DNA of 50,640 nucleotides, from the NCBI GenBank assembly GCA_902518705.1, contig CABYHW010000008.1, positions 1 through 50,640 on the forward strand. The letters run 5' to 3'. The DNA is from an uncultured Alphaproteobacteria bacterium (lineage in GTDB: Bacteria > Pseudomonadota > Alphaproteobacteria > HIMB59 > GCA-002718135). Below are positions 17,370 through 26,727 of this stretch, one piece after another. Position 1 is the stretch's first letter; each line of letters opens with the position of its first letter. A program made the position numbers and the translations under genes. The notes beneath the pieces are model-generated. The model was not told the DNA's origin, searched no databases, and worked only from the letters and a program-made list of their open reading frames with translations.

Positions 17370-18812
17370 ATGAGTCAAGCAATAATAAAAAAAACGTCTG
17401 ATTACTTCAAATCAAAAGGAGTAGTCTTGCCGAGTATAAGTGAACTTCAAGACCCTCAAATTATTAATGATGATATTAAAAATTCTCTAAAAAAAATAAA
17501 TAATAATGATATCAATCCTCTTAACCTCTTTAGAGTTCATTGGTTTAATAAAAGAGATCAATCAGGTTTTGGAAATGAGCCTGAATATATTGTGGTTCCA
17601 ACAGAATTCACAGGTGTTAAGGCAAAGATAATTGTAAATATGGGACGATATTTTCCCTTAATAACAGCTCATAAAGTTTTGGCAGCTTATGGTTGTTTGC
17701 TTCCAAGAATATTAAATGGCACTTTTGATTATGAAAAACATAAAGCAGTTTGGCCTTCTACAGGAAATTATTGTAGGGGCGGAGTAGCAATATCTCGGAT
17801 AATGGGTCTTAATAGTATTGCAATACTTCCTGAAGGAATGAGTAATGAGAGATTTGAATGGTTGAATAATTGGGTTGAAGATAAAAAAAATATCATAAAG
17901 ACAAAAGGCACAGAAAGTAATGTTAAAGAAATTTACGATGCTTGTAATGAATTAAAAAAAGATAATCAAAATGATATCATAAATCAATTTGATGAGTATT
18001 ATAATTACAGTATTCATCGTTCTATAACGGGTCCATCTTTTGAAAAATCATTTCTTAAAGTTAAAGGTAGCAGTAATTTAACTCCTAGGTTTTACGTAAG
18101 TGCTTCAGGATCAAGTGGTACTCTAGCAGCAGGAGATTATCTTAAAGATAAATTACAGACGAAGATTGCAGTTGTTGAAGCTTTGGAGTGCCCAACTTTG
18201 CTTCATGGAGGTTATGGTGAACATAATATACAAGGAATTGGTGACAAACATGTTCCCCTGATTCATAATGTAATGAATACAGATTTTGTCGTAGATGTTT
18301 CTGAACAAGCTACCAATAATCTAAATATGATTTTTAATACTGAAATAGGAAAAAAGTTTTTAATTGAGAAAAAAAATTTTGAGCCTGATTTTGTTTCACG
18401 ACTTCCTGAATTTGGCTTTTCAGCAATAGCAAATATATTGGCATCAATAAAACTAGCTAAATATATGGATTTAAATAGTGATGACGCAATTATAACGGTC
18501 GCTACAGATGGTGCAGATTTATACATGTCAGAGTTGAACAAGACCATTGCTGATTTTAAAAATAATTATGATGAAATAGTTTGTGCTGAACTATTTGGAA
18601 AACACTTATCAGGAATATCTACTGATAATATGTTAGAACTTTCTTACATGGATAAGAAAAGAATATTTAATTTAGGGTATTTTACTTGGGTAGAGCAACA
18701 AGGTGTAAGTCTTGAAGAATTTGAAAAAAGAAAAGATCAAAAATTTTGGAATTCACATTATGAATATATGCTTTCTCTAGACAATAAGATTAAAGAATTT
18801 AATAGTATGTAG
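17370..18812 (+). CDS. Large fold-type II PLP-dependent lyase, function unknown
   Basis: The 480-residue protein belongs to the cysteine synthase/dehydratase (fold II) superfamily. It has a candidate PLP lysine (Lys102 in ITAHKVLAAYG), a modified phosphate/substrate loop STGNYCRGGVA at 130-140, and a downstream ASGSSGTLAAGDYLK near 245 that would be the PLP phosphate-binding loop. It is about 150 residues longer than ordinary members. I recognise the family but not the reaction. It lies three bases after the EutC-like gene and three before the amidohydrolase, so it is in the same transcript. Confidence 0.7.
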   Translation: MSQAIIKKTSDYFKSKGVVLPSISELQDPQIINDDIKNSLKKINNNDINPLNLFRVHWFNKRDQSGFGNEPEYIVVPTEFTGVKAKIIVNMGRYFPLITAHKVLAAYGCLLPRILNGTFDYEKHKAVWPSTGNYCRGGVAISRIMGLNSIAILPEGMSNERFEWLNNWVEDKKNIIKTKGTESNVKEIYDACNELKKDNQNDIINQFDEYYNYSIHRSITGPSFEKSFLKVKGSSNLTPRFYVSASGSSGTLAAGDYLKDKLQTKIAVVEALECPTLLHGGYGEHNIQGIGDKHVPLIHNVMNTDFVVDVSEQATNNLNMIFNTEIGKKFLIEKKNFEPDFVSRLPEFGFSAIANILASIKLAKYMDLNSDDAIITVATDGADLYMSELNKTIADFKNNYDEIVCAELFGKHLSGISTDNMLELSYMDKKRIFNLGYFTWVEQQGVSLEEFEKRKDQKFWNSHYEYMLSLDNKIKEFNSM

Positions 18813-18815
18813 GTT

Positions 18816-19970
18816 ATGAAAACTCAGTCATTACATAACCAATTAGTAGAATGGCGTCATGATCTTCATATGCACCCACAATTAAGTTTTGAAGAAGAGT
18901 ATGCTGCAGCAAAAGTGTCAACACTTCTAAAAGAGTTTGGAATAGAAGTTCATTCTGGTATTGCCAGAACTGGAGTAGTTGGGATTTTAAAAAAAGGAAA
19001 TAGTTCAAAATCAATAGGTATAAGAGCTGACATGGATGCTCTTCCTATACATGAAACTAATAAGTTTAGTTATAAGTCTAAGTTTGATAACAGAATGCAT
19101 GCATGTGGACATGATGGTCACACAACAATGTTATTAGGTGCAGCAAAATATTTATCAGAAAAAGGTAACTTTAACGGTACGGTATATTTTATTTTTCAAC
19201 CTGATGAAGAGAATACATTCGGTGCAAGAACAATGATAGATGAAGGATTGTTTGATAAATTTAGCATTGATGAAGTTTACGCTATGCACAATATTCCCAA
19301 CATGGAAATTGGAACATTTGGTACAAGAAATGGAGCTATTACAGCCAGCGAAAATTTATTTGAAATTGAAATAAAAACTAAAGGTGGGCACGCTGCATTA
19401 CCTCATATGGGGGTAGATGCAATAACTGTTGGTTCTCAAATAGCTGTAGCACTTCAATCGATAGTGTCTAGGAAATTAAATCCAGCAGACAATGGTATAG
19501 TGTCTATTACCGAATTTATAACCGATGGTAAAAAAAATATTCTGCCAGGTATGGTAAAAATGACTGGTGACGCGAGAGCTTTATCAAAAGAAACAAATGA
19601 AAAAATTGCTTCAAAAATGTTACAAATTGTCGAAGGGATTTGCAATGCACATGGTGTTAATGGTAGTGTTACATATGAAACAGCCTGTCCTGTAACTTTT
19701 AATTCAAAAAATCAAACTGAGTCTGCAACAAAAGCTGCAGTTTCTTTACTTGGTAGTGATAAATGTAATGGTAATATAGAACCACGTTTATTCTCAGAAG
19801 ATTTTTCCGTTATGGCAAATGAAAAACCTGGCTGCTTTGTTTTAATGGGTAACGGAACATCAGAGCAGCATTCCAGACCTTTACATGCTGATAATTATGA
19901 TTTTAATGACGAATTATTAGTCATAGGTTCTTCATATTGGACTGAATTGGTAGAACAACAATTAAAATAA
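18816..19970 (+). CDS. M20-family amidohydrolase (HipO/AbgB-like)
   Basis: Zinc-dependent amide hydrolase of peptidase family M20. The 384-residue protein has IRADMDALPI at 69-78, the metal ligands Cys97 and His99 in HACGHDGHT, Glu131-Glu132 in QPDEEN, and His158 in YAMHNIP. Members remove acyl groups from N-acyl amino acids (hippurate, N-acetyl amino acids). In an ectoine-like pathway this class could deacetylate a ring-opened N-acetyl diaminobutyrate, but that is inference. It directly abuts the next gene: TAA then ATG with no gap. Confidence 0.85.
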   Translation: MKTQSLHNQLVEWRHDLHMHPQLSFEEEYAAAKVSTLLKEFGIEVHSGIARTGVVGILKKGNSSKSIGIRADMDALPIHETNKFSYKSKFDNRMHACGHDGHTTMLLGAAKYLSEKGNFNGTVYFIFQPDEENTFGARTMIDEGLFDKFSIDEVYAMHNIPNMEIGTFGTRNGAITASENLFEIEIKTKGGHAALPHMGVDAITVGSQIAVALQSIVSRKLNPADNGIVSITEFITDGKKNILPGMVKMTGDARALSKETNEKIASKMLQIVEGICNAHGVNGSVTYETACPVTFNSKNQTESATKAAVSLLGSDKCNGNIEPRLFSEDFSVMANEKPGCFVLMGNGTSEQHSRPLHADNYDFNDELLVIGSSYWTELVEQQLK

Positions 19971-21128
19971 ATGTTTTCTGAAAACTTAAATAAACTGAAG
20001 AAAAAAATGTCTGAGAACAATATTGATCTCTCAATTATAACTGATGATGACTCGATATATTATTTCACAGGATACCATGACTTCCTTCATATGGATTTTT
20101 ATCGACCAACATTATTAGTTGTTTCAAATGATCATAAAACTTATTTAATTACACCTCTTCTTGATTTTTTATTAGTACCAGAATTTTGTCCTGTAGATAT
20201 GGTTGAAACATGGAATGATGGTATTGGAAATGAATGGAGAGAATTATTACCTCAAATCATCAATCAGCATAAAAATATTTTTATTGAAAAATTTAAAATT
20301 AACCCAATGGTTAAGAGTTATTTAGACGAATTACTTCAAGACCATCCTGGGGATTTAACCAAATTAATAGATAATATAAGAATGATTAAATCTAATCATG
20401 AATTGAATATAGCTCGTCATGCCGGCGAAGTTGGTATGGCTATGATTGAGGCAGCAAAAAAAACAATTGGCCATAATGTTCCTGAGTATGAGGTTGCACT
20501 TGCACAATCACAAGCTGGAACAAGAAAAGCTGCAGATCTTTTAAAAGAATTTTATCCTGATAATATCAATATGTCTCCAAATATTCACTTTTTACCTGTT
20601 ATGACATCGGGTCATGATTTACCTAAAACTCACCATCGTGCTTCAACCAAAATTATAAAAAAAGGTGATCCAGTATTCGTATGTTATTGTGGTTCTACAA
20701 ATTTCCATAGGTTTAAATTAGGTTTTGACAGAATATTTTGGGTAGAAGAAATTCAATCCGATGAACAAATAAAAGCTTTTGAGACTGCAGTTAAATCTCA
20801 AAAAGCTGCTCTTGATATTCTTGGCCCTGGAGTAACAGCTGAAGAAGTTCATGCTGCTTATGCAGATACTATACAGTCTGAGGGATACCCTTATCCTACA
20901 TTTCGATGTGGAAGAGGTACAGGCTTTAGCTTTTTAGAGGAACCACAATTAGTAGTTGGTAATAAAACAGTACTGGAGCCTGGAATGGTATTTGCCGTTG
21001 ATGGTGGGGCAAGTGCAAATAATTTTAGATCACAAGTTGGTGATAGTTTTATTATAACAAAAGATGGATACGAACAAATTACACATCATTCTAAAAATAT
21101 TGATGACCTAATAATTCCACATGGATGA
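19971..21128 (+). CDS. Creatinase-like M24-fold hydrolase without metal ligands
   Basis: The 385-residue protein has the two-domain architecture of creatinase/prolidase proteins: an N-terminal domain with DDDSIYYFTGYHDF near residue 25, and a 'pita-bread' C-terminal domain from about residue 150. The usual metal ligands are missing. The first Asp pair is replaced in VFVCYCG and KLGFDRIF (236-256), the His in CGRGTGFS (313-320), and the Glu pair by Asp/Gly in FAVDGGAS and QVGDSF. Creatinase and ectoine hydrolase (EutD/DoeA) are metal-free relatives, so C-N hydrolysis of a guanidino or cyclic amidine substrate is plausible. It overlaps the next gene by eight bases. Confidence 0.75.
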   Translation: MFSENLNKLKKKMSENNIDLSIITDDDSIYYFTGYHDFLHMDFYRPTLLVVSNDHKTYLITPLLDFLLVPEFCPVDMVETWNDGIGNEWRELLPQIINQHKNIFIEKFKINPMVKSYLDELLQDHPGDLTKLIDNIRMIKSNHELNIARHAGEVGMAMIEAAKKTIGHNVPEYEVALAQSQAGTRKAADLLKEFYPDNINMSPNIHFLPVMTSGHDLPKTHHRASTKIIKKGDPVFVCYCGSTNFHRFKLGFDRIFWVEEIQSDEQIKAFETAVKSQKAALDILGPGVTAEEVHAAYADTIQSEGYPYPTFRCGRGTGFSFLEEPQLVVGNKTVLEPGMVFAVDGGASANNFRSQVGDSFIITKDGYEQITHHSKNIDDLIIPHG

Positions 21129-22146
21129 AATCACAGTATTTAACACACATTGCTGTGGTGAAATTGGGGATGTCGTAACTGGAATTAAAGGCTTGAAGTT
21201 TAATTCACCTGAGGAAGCTTCTAAAAAACTATTTTTAGATAAAAAATGGAGAAATTTTTTTTTAAATGAACCTCGGGGAGGGGTCTTTAAACATTGTAAT
21301 ATTATTTTAGAACCTTCAAATAAAAATGCAGATGCTGGATTTGTAATCATGGAACCAGAAGATAATCCTCCAATGAGCGGATCAAATGCAATTTGTGTAA
21401 CAACAGTCTTATTAGAAAAAAATATTGTTCAAATGAAATATCCTAAAACCATGCTTACACTTGAAGCTCCCGGTGGTTTAATAAAAGTTGTTGCTGATTG
21501 TGAAAATAAGAAAGTTAAAAGTGTCACTTTAACTAATCTTGCCTGCTTTGCAGATAAAATAGACGTAGATTTAAAGACTAAAAATTATGGTATAATTAAA
21601 GTGAGTACTGCGTTTGGAGGTGACAGTTTTTTAATTTGTAATGCTAGTGATTTTAATCTTAAAATTGAACCAAAGAATGCAAATAAATTTGTAAATGTTG
21701 CTAAAGAATTATTGAAAGAAGCAAACGCATCTATAGGATTTGAACATCCTACTATTAAAGGATTAGATTATCTTTCCTTTTGCCAATTTATTGAACCCTT
21801 AAAAAAAAATAATCAATCATTACTTACAGGATTAAACACAGTTGTTATACGGCCTGGGAAACTTGATCGTTCACCCTGTGGTACAGGCACTTCAGCAAGA
21901 TTAGCAGTAATGAAAGAAAAAAATGAAATACAAATAAATGAAGAATTTATATCAAAGTCTATTATAGGATCTTCATTTAAAGCAAGTATTGAAAAGGAAG
22001 TTAAAATTAATAACAAAAATTGTATTATTCCAAAAATAACAGGTAGTGCATTTATTACTGGAAAACAAAGTTTATATATCGATAAGGATGATCCTTTTCC
22101 AGAAGGTTATAGATTAAATGACACATGGCCAGATTCATCAAGTTAA
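21121..22146 (+). CDS. Proline racemase-family enzyme, probable 3-hydroxyproline dehydratase type (Ser/Cys)
   Basis: The 341-residue protein has the proline racemase fold: HCCGEIGDVVTG near the N-terminus, the first catalytic loop at residues 84-91 (PMSGSNAI) and the second at 250-257 (RSPCGTGT). The first catalytic Cys of racemases is Ser86 here and the following His is Ser88, while Cys253 is kept. From family knowledge, Cys/Cys pairs go with racemases/epimerases, while Thr/Cys or Ser/Cys pairs are linked to hydroxyproline dehydratases or mixed activities. Together with the OCD-family protein at 16392 it could form a 3-hydroxyproline to proline route. The start overlaps the M24 gene by eight bases. 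Confidence 0.8.
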   Translation: MDEITVFNTHCCGEIGDVVTGIKGLKFNSPEEASKKLFLDKKWRNFFLNEPRGGVFKHCNIILEPSNKNADAGFVIMEPEDNPPMSGSNAICVTTVLLEKNIVQMKYPKTMLTLEAPGGLIKVVADCENKKVKSVTLTNLACFADKIDVDLKTKNYGIIKVSTAFGGDSFLICNASDFNLKIEPKNANKFVNVAKELLKEANASIGFEHPTIKGLDYLSFCQFIEPLKKNNQSLLTGLNTVVIRPGKLDRSPCGTGTSARLAVMKEKNEIQINEEFISKSIIGSSFKASIEKEVKINNKNCIIPKITGSAFITGKQSLYIDKDDPFPEGYRLNDTWPDSSS

Positions 22147-22222
22147 CTGTGATTAAATAACACTAGCATGGCAAGTTAATTCATTTTACTTTTATCAACT
22201 ATTCTAATAATTAATAAAACAA

Positions 22223-23488
22223 ATGACAAAATTTAATGCCTGGAATTTAATTAAAAACGGTTTAAATGGTCAGTCTTATTGGACTAGACAATGGCGTGAT
22301 CCAGAACCAAAAAGTAGTTATGATGTTGTAATAATTGGGGGAGGTTTACACGGTCTTGCCACGGCATATTATTTAGCAAAGAATCATAATATAAAAAATG
22401 TAGCTGTCTTAGAAAAAGGCTGGATTGGTGGAGGAAACGCTGGACGTAATACAACTATTGTAAGATCAAATTATATGATGCCAGGCAACCACGAATTTTA
22501 TGAACATTCTTTAAAGTTATGGGAAAATTTAAGCCACGAATTAAATTATAATGTAATGTTTAGCCAACGAGCTCATGTCTCATTATTTCATAGCCCTGGT
22601 GCTAAAGATTCAGTTTCACGGATTTATAATATTATGCGACTTCACGGAACTGATGCAGAACTTTGGGATTTAAAAACTTTAAAGAAAAAAATTCCGCATT
22701 TAAATTATCATAATTCTAGATTTCCAATACTTGGAGCTGCAGTTCAAAAAAGAGCAGGCAATGCAAGACACGATGCTGTTGCATGGGGTTATGCAAGGGC
22801 TGCAGATACATTAGGTGTAGACATTCTGCAAAATTGTGAAGTTACAGGTTTTACAAGAAAGAATGGAAATATTGAAAGTATTCAAACTTCTAGGGGAATT
22901 ATAAAAGGAAAGAAAATAGGATTTGCTGTTGCAGGCAATACTTCAGTATTATGGCAAATGGCAGAATTAGGCAATCTGCCAATTGAGTCACATAAACTAC
23001 AAGCATTTGTATCTGAGGCAGTTAAACCAATTCTAGATCAGGTTGTTGTGTATGGCGTAGGCGGTGCGCATTTCTATATATCGCAGTCTGATAAAGGAAG
23101 CATGGTATTTGGTGGTGATCTTGACTGGTATAAATCATATGCGCAAAGAGGAAATCTTCCTATGGTTCAAGATGTTGCCGAAGCGGCCATGGCAATATTT
23201 CCTTCACTTGGAAGAATAAGATTACTTCGTCATTGGGCAGGTGTTATGGACATGACAATGGACGGATCATTTTTTATTTGTAAAACACCGATATCTAATC
23301 TCTATTTAAATGCTGGCTGGAACTATGGGGGTTTTAAAGCAAGTCCAGCATCAGGTTGGTATTTTGCTGACTTAATTGCAAATGAAAGCCCGCATAGCTA
23401 CGTGCAAAATCATAATTTAGAAAGATTTGAAAAAGGTATCAATATTGATGAACGTGGCGCAGGACCTGATCCGAAATTGCACGGTTAA
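22223..23488 (+). CDS. soxB: Sarcosine oxidase, beta subunit
   Basis: FAD/FMN-bearing subunit of heterotetrameric sarcosine oxidase, which demethylates sarcosine to glycine with transfer of the methyl carbon to tetrahydrofolate. The 421-residue protein has VVIIGGGLHGLATAYYLA at 35-52, GGGNAGRNTTIVRSNYM at 69-85, and ARHDAVAWGYARA at 181-193. His183 there should be the covalent flavin site, from memory of the characterised enzymes. It follows a 76-base gap, the only sizeable one within the island, so a separate promoter is possible. Order is soxBDAG. Confidence 0.95.
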   Translation: MTKFNAWNLIKNGLNGQSYWTRQWRDPEPKSSYDVVIIGGGLHGLATAYYLAKNHNIKNVAVLEKGWIGGGNAGRNTTIVRSNYMMPGNHEFYEHSLKLWENLSHELNYNVMFSQRAHVSLFHSPGAKDSVSRIYNIMRLHGTDAELWDLKTLKKKIPHLNYHNSRFPILGAAVQKRAGNARHDAVAWGYARAADTLGVDILQNCEVTGFTRKNGNIESIQTSRGIIKGKKIGFAVAGNTSVLWQMAELGNLPIESHKLQAFVSEAVKPILDQVVVYGVGGAHFYISQSDKGSMVFGGDLDWYKSYAQRGNLPMVQDVAEAAMAIFPSLGRIRLLRHWAGVMDMTMDGSFFICKTPISNLYLNAGWNYGGFKASPASGWYFADLIANESPHSYVQNHNLERFEKGINIDERGAGPDPKLHG

Positions 23489-23773
23489 ATGATTAGAATC
23501 AATTGTCCTTATTGTGGTGAAAGAGATCATAGTGAATTTAGTTATGGAGGAGATGCAACAATCAATTATCCTTCGTTAGATGCATCAGAGAAAGAATGGA
23601 CTGAAGCTATATTTTTTAGAAAAAATATAAAAGGTTTTCAATTTGAAACATGGCATCATTCTAATGGATGTAGAATGTGGTTGGTAGTTGAACGTTCTAC
23701 AGTCACTCATGAAATAAAAAGTGTCAAACCATGTCATCCAAATTTACAGAAGGTTGTAGAAAATAATAAATGA
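23489..23773 (+). CDS. soxD: Sarcosine oxidase, delta subunit
   Basis: Small zinc-binding subunit of heterotetrameric sarcosine oxidase. The 94-residue protein begins MIRINCPYCGERDHSEF, with Cys6 and Cys9, and has WHHSNGCRMW with His56/57 and Cys61, the expected zinc ligands. Length is normal. It starts directly after the soxB stop and its end overlaps soxA by four bases (ATGA). Confidence 0.96.
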   Translation: MIRINCPYCGERDHSEFSYGGDATINYPSLDASEKEWTEAIFFRKNIKGFQFETWHHSNGCRMWLVVERSTVTHEIKSVKPCHPNLQKVVENNK

Positions 23774-26727
23774 AAACAAGAAGAATAGATAACTATGGAA
23801 AAATTAATAGAGATAAAATTCTATCCTTTAGTTGGGATAAAAAGAATTACAAAGGTTTTGAAGGAGATACTCTAGCATCAGCATTACTTGCAAATAATAT
23901 TGGTATAGTTGGTAGAAGTTTTAAATATCATAGGCCAAGAGGAATATTTTCTAGTGGAGTTGAGGAATCTGGCGCCTTAGTTACTATTGGTTCAAAAGAT
24001 AGAAGAGATCCAAATGTAAGAGCAACAACACAAGAATTATATAATGGTTTGGAAGCAAGTGGTCAAAATGCATTCCCAAATGTAAATTTTGATCTAGCGG
24101 GAATAAATAATTACTTAGGAAGATTTTTTGCAGCTGGTTTTTATTATAAAACTTTTATGGGAATACCTCCATTTGAATGGGGTAGAGGGACAGCCATATG
24201 GATGTTTTTCGAAAAGTTTATTAGAAAAGCTGCGGGAATGGGAAGTGCTTCTGGATTACCTGATCCAGATACTTATGAGCATGCTCATGATTTTTGTGAT
24301 TTAATTGTTGTAGGATCAGGACCTGCTGGTGTTGCAGCTGCAATAGAGGCAGCTGAAAAAAAATTAGATGTTATTTTAGTTGAGCAAGATAGTCTTATTG
24401 GAGGAAATCAACTTGCAGAAAATGATTTTGATAACTCACAAATTAAAAATCAACTTGAAAATCTAGGCATAAAAATAATGACTAGAACTACTGCATTCGG
24501 ATTATATGATAATTGTGTTGTTGGTTTATTAGAGAGAGTAACAGACCATATATCAGAACCAAATGTAAACATTCCACGCCAAAGATTTTGGACCATTAGA
24601 GCAAAGCATATAATTGTTGGCGCTGGAGCAATTGAAAGACACATTGCATTTAATAATAATGATATTCCTGGTGTAATGACCGTAAATGCATCAAAGCATT
24701 ATTTGAATAGATATGGTGTACTCACCGGAAAAAGAATTGTGATAGCTACAAATAATGATTCTGTTTATGAAACAGCACATCAATTATCAGAAGCGGGGGC
24801 CAATGTAACTGTTCTTGATTCACGAACTAATTTTGAAATTGAGACAAATAAAAGTTTTGAAATTAGAAAGGGGTATGTGCCTTATAATATTAATGGTTCA
24901 AAAAAAATTGATAGTTTAGATATATCAAAAAGTGAAATTATTAATAAATCTGAAACTATAAATTGTGATCAGGTTCTATTATCTGGTGGCTGGTCACCTG
25001 CTGTACATTTGTTATCTCACAGGGGTGTAAAGCCTAAATGGGATTATAACAATGCTTGTTTTTTACCAAGTGACACAAATGAAAATATTACAATGGTAGG
25101 TTCTTCTAGAGGTTTATGGAATAAAAATGATTGTATTGCTTCTGGTATAGCAGGAACTACTGATGCGTTGAACCGTTTAGGTATTTCTAAAACAAATTAT
25201 TTTTTCCCAAAACCTGGTGGATGGAAATATCCCATACAACCACTTTATGAAGTAAAATATAAAAAATCTAGATCAAAAAGTTTTGTAGATTATCAACATG
25301 ATGTAACGACAGATGACGTAAGACTCGCACATCGTGAAGGTTTCATTTCGGTAGAGCATCTTAAAAGATACACAACTTTAGGTATGGCAAACGATCAAGG
25401 TAAAATGGGAAATATCATTGGATTATCTTTAATGGCTGAACTTTTAAATAAAGAAATTCCAGAAGTTGGAACTACTGTTTTTAGACCTCCTTATACTCCT
25501 GTATCTATAGGCGCCTTAAGCGGAAGAAATGTTGGAAAACATTTTAGGCCGTTAAGAGTAACGCCAATGCATCAATGGAATATTGATCATGGTGCAAAAA
25601 TGATTGAAGTCGGATTGTATCAAAGACCTTGGTATTATCCCAAAGAAAATGAAACTTTAAGTGACTCTTATATAAGAGAAGCATCAACAGTAAGAAAAAC
25701 AGTTGGAATTTGTGATGTAACATCACTAGGCAAAATTGCTGTTCAAGGACCAGACTCTACCGAATTTTTAAATAGAATTTATTCGAATGGTTTTTCAAAA
25801 CTACAAGTTGGAAAAGCTAGATACGGTATCATGTTGCGTGATGACGGTATTGTCATGGATGATGGCACATCTTGGAGATTAGCAGAAAATGAATATTTTA
25901 TGACGACGTCTACAGGTGAAGCTGCAAAAGTGATGTCATGGTTAGAAGAATTACTTCAAACTAGATGGACAAATCTTAATGTTAATGTGACTAGTGTTTC
26001 TGAACAATGGGCAGGCGTATCAGTTGCAGGACCTAAATCTAGAGAAGTTCTCAATAATTGTGTCGATGATTCTTTGGTTATAACTAATAATAACTTACCT
26101 TTTATGGGTGTTACTTCAACATTTCTTAAAGGTAATATTTCTTGTAGAATTGCAAGAATTAGTTTTTCCGGCGAATTAGCATTTGAAGTTTATGTCAAAT
26201 CAGATTTTGCCAATACAATGATGGACTTACTTTGGGAAAATGCAAAAAAATATGATGGATGTTTATATGGATTAGAAGCTTTAGGAGCACTTAGAGTTGA
26301 AAAAGGTCATGTAACAGCTGCTGAGCTTGATGGAAGGGTAACAATTGATGATGCAGGTTTAAGCAAAATGGCATCTACAAAAAAATCATATATTGGAAGC
26401 GCAATGAGAAAAAGAGGAGTTTTAAAAAATAATGATCGTGAAATTCTAGTAGGCTTCTTTCCTACAAACCTAAAAGAAACTTTTAATGCTGGAACTATTG
26501 TGTGTGAAAAAAATAATATTAAAGGACAGGGTATCGGTAGAATCACCTCAGTCACTTATTCTCCAGAACTTGGACATTGGATTGGAATAGGTTTTGTAAA
26601 AGGTGGTTTAGATAAATGGAAAGACACCACTTTAGTCGGTGCAGATCCTGTAAGAAATAAACAAATGAATTTAAAAGTTGTTTCACCACATATGATTGAT
26701 CCTAAAGGAGAACGAATGTATGCATAG
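23770..26727 (+). CDS. soxA: Sarcosine oxidase, alpha subunit
   Basis: Largest subunit of the tetramer (985 residues). An N-terminal ferredoxin-like part (GDTLASALLANNIGIVGRSFKYHRPRGI) lacks the iron-sulphur cysteines, as usual for SoxA. A dinucleotide-binding domain follows, with VVGSGPAGVAAAIEAAEKK near 177 and a second site GKRIVIATNND near 318. The C-terminal half (from about residue 600) is a GcvT-like folate-binding domain (QWNIDHGAKMIEVGLYQRPWYY, GLEALGALRVEKGH). It generates glycine plus 5,10-methylene-tetrahydrofolate together with soxB, D and G. Dimethylglycine-type or other N-methyl substrates are possible in this context. Confidence 0.96.
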   Translation: MKTRRIDNYGKINRDKILSFSWDKKNYKGFEGDTLASALLANNIGIVGRSFKYHRPRGIFSSGVEESGALVTIGSKDRRDPNVRATTQELYNGLEASGQNAFPNVNFDLAGINNYLGRFFAAGFYYKTFMGIPPFEWGRGTAIWMFFEKFIRKAAGMGSASGLPDPDTYEHAHDFCDLIVVGSGPAGVAAAIEAAEKKLDVILVEQDSLIGGNQLAENDFDNSQIKNQLENLGIKIMTRTTAFGLYDNCVVGLLERVTDHISEPNVNIPRQRFWTIRAKHIIVGAGAIERHIAFNNNDIPGVMTVNASKHYLNRYGVLTGKRIVIATNNDSVYETAHQLSEAGANVTVLDSRTNFEIETNKSFEIRKGYVPYNINGSKKIDSLDISKSEIINKSETINCDQVLLSGGWSPAVHLLSHRGVKPKWDYNNACFLPSDTNENITMVGSSRGLWNKNDCIASGIAGTTDALNRLGISKTNYFFPKPGGWKYPIQPLYEVKYKKSRSKSFVDYQHDVTTDDVRLAHREGFISVEHLKRYTTLGMANDQGKMGNIIGLSLMAELLNKEIPEVGTTVFRPPYTPVSIGALSGRNVGKHFRPLRVTPMHQWNIDHGAKMIEVGLYQRPWYYPKENETLSDSYIREASTVRKTVGICDVTSLGKIAVQGPDSTEFLNRIYSNGFSKLQVGKARYGIMLRDDGIVMDDGTSWRLAENEYFMTTSTGEAAKVMSWLEELLQTRWTNLNVNVTSVSEQWAGVSVAGPKSREVLNNCVDDSLVITNNNLPFMGVTSTFLKGNISCRIARISFSGELAFEVYVKSDFANTMMDLLWENAKKYDGCLYGLEALGALRVEKGHVTAAELDGRVTIDDAGLSKMASTKKSYIGSAMRKRGVLKNNDREILVGFFPTNLKETFNAGTIVCEKNNIKGQGIGRITSVTYSPELGHWIGIGFVKGGLDKWKDTTLVGADPVRNKQMNLKVVSPHMIDPKGERMYA
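26704..26710 (+). promoter_or_regulatory. Ribosome-binding site deciding the soxG start
   Basis: AAAGGAG at 26704-26710 lies nine bases before ATG 26720. It sits inside the soxA coding end and selects ATG 26720 over the in-frame TTG at 26696, which lies upstream of it. Confidence 0.65.

Noticed and set aside
13572..22146. Naming the island a standard ectoine-degradation (eut/doe) operon
   Set aside because: No DoeB/EutE of the succinylglutamate desuccinylase type, no dedicated regulator and no TRAP/ABC ectoine transporter are present, and the M24 protein does not look like typical EutD. Only the EutABC-like trio fits.
22147..22222. Glycine riboswitch ahead of soxB
   Set aside because: The gap is only 76 bases and shows no tandem aptamer-like conserved blocks.
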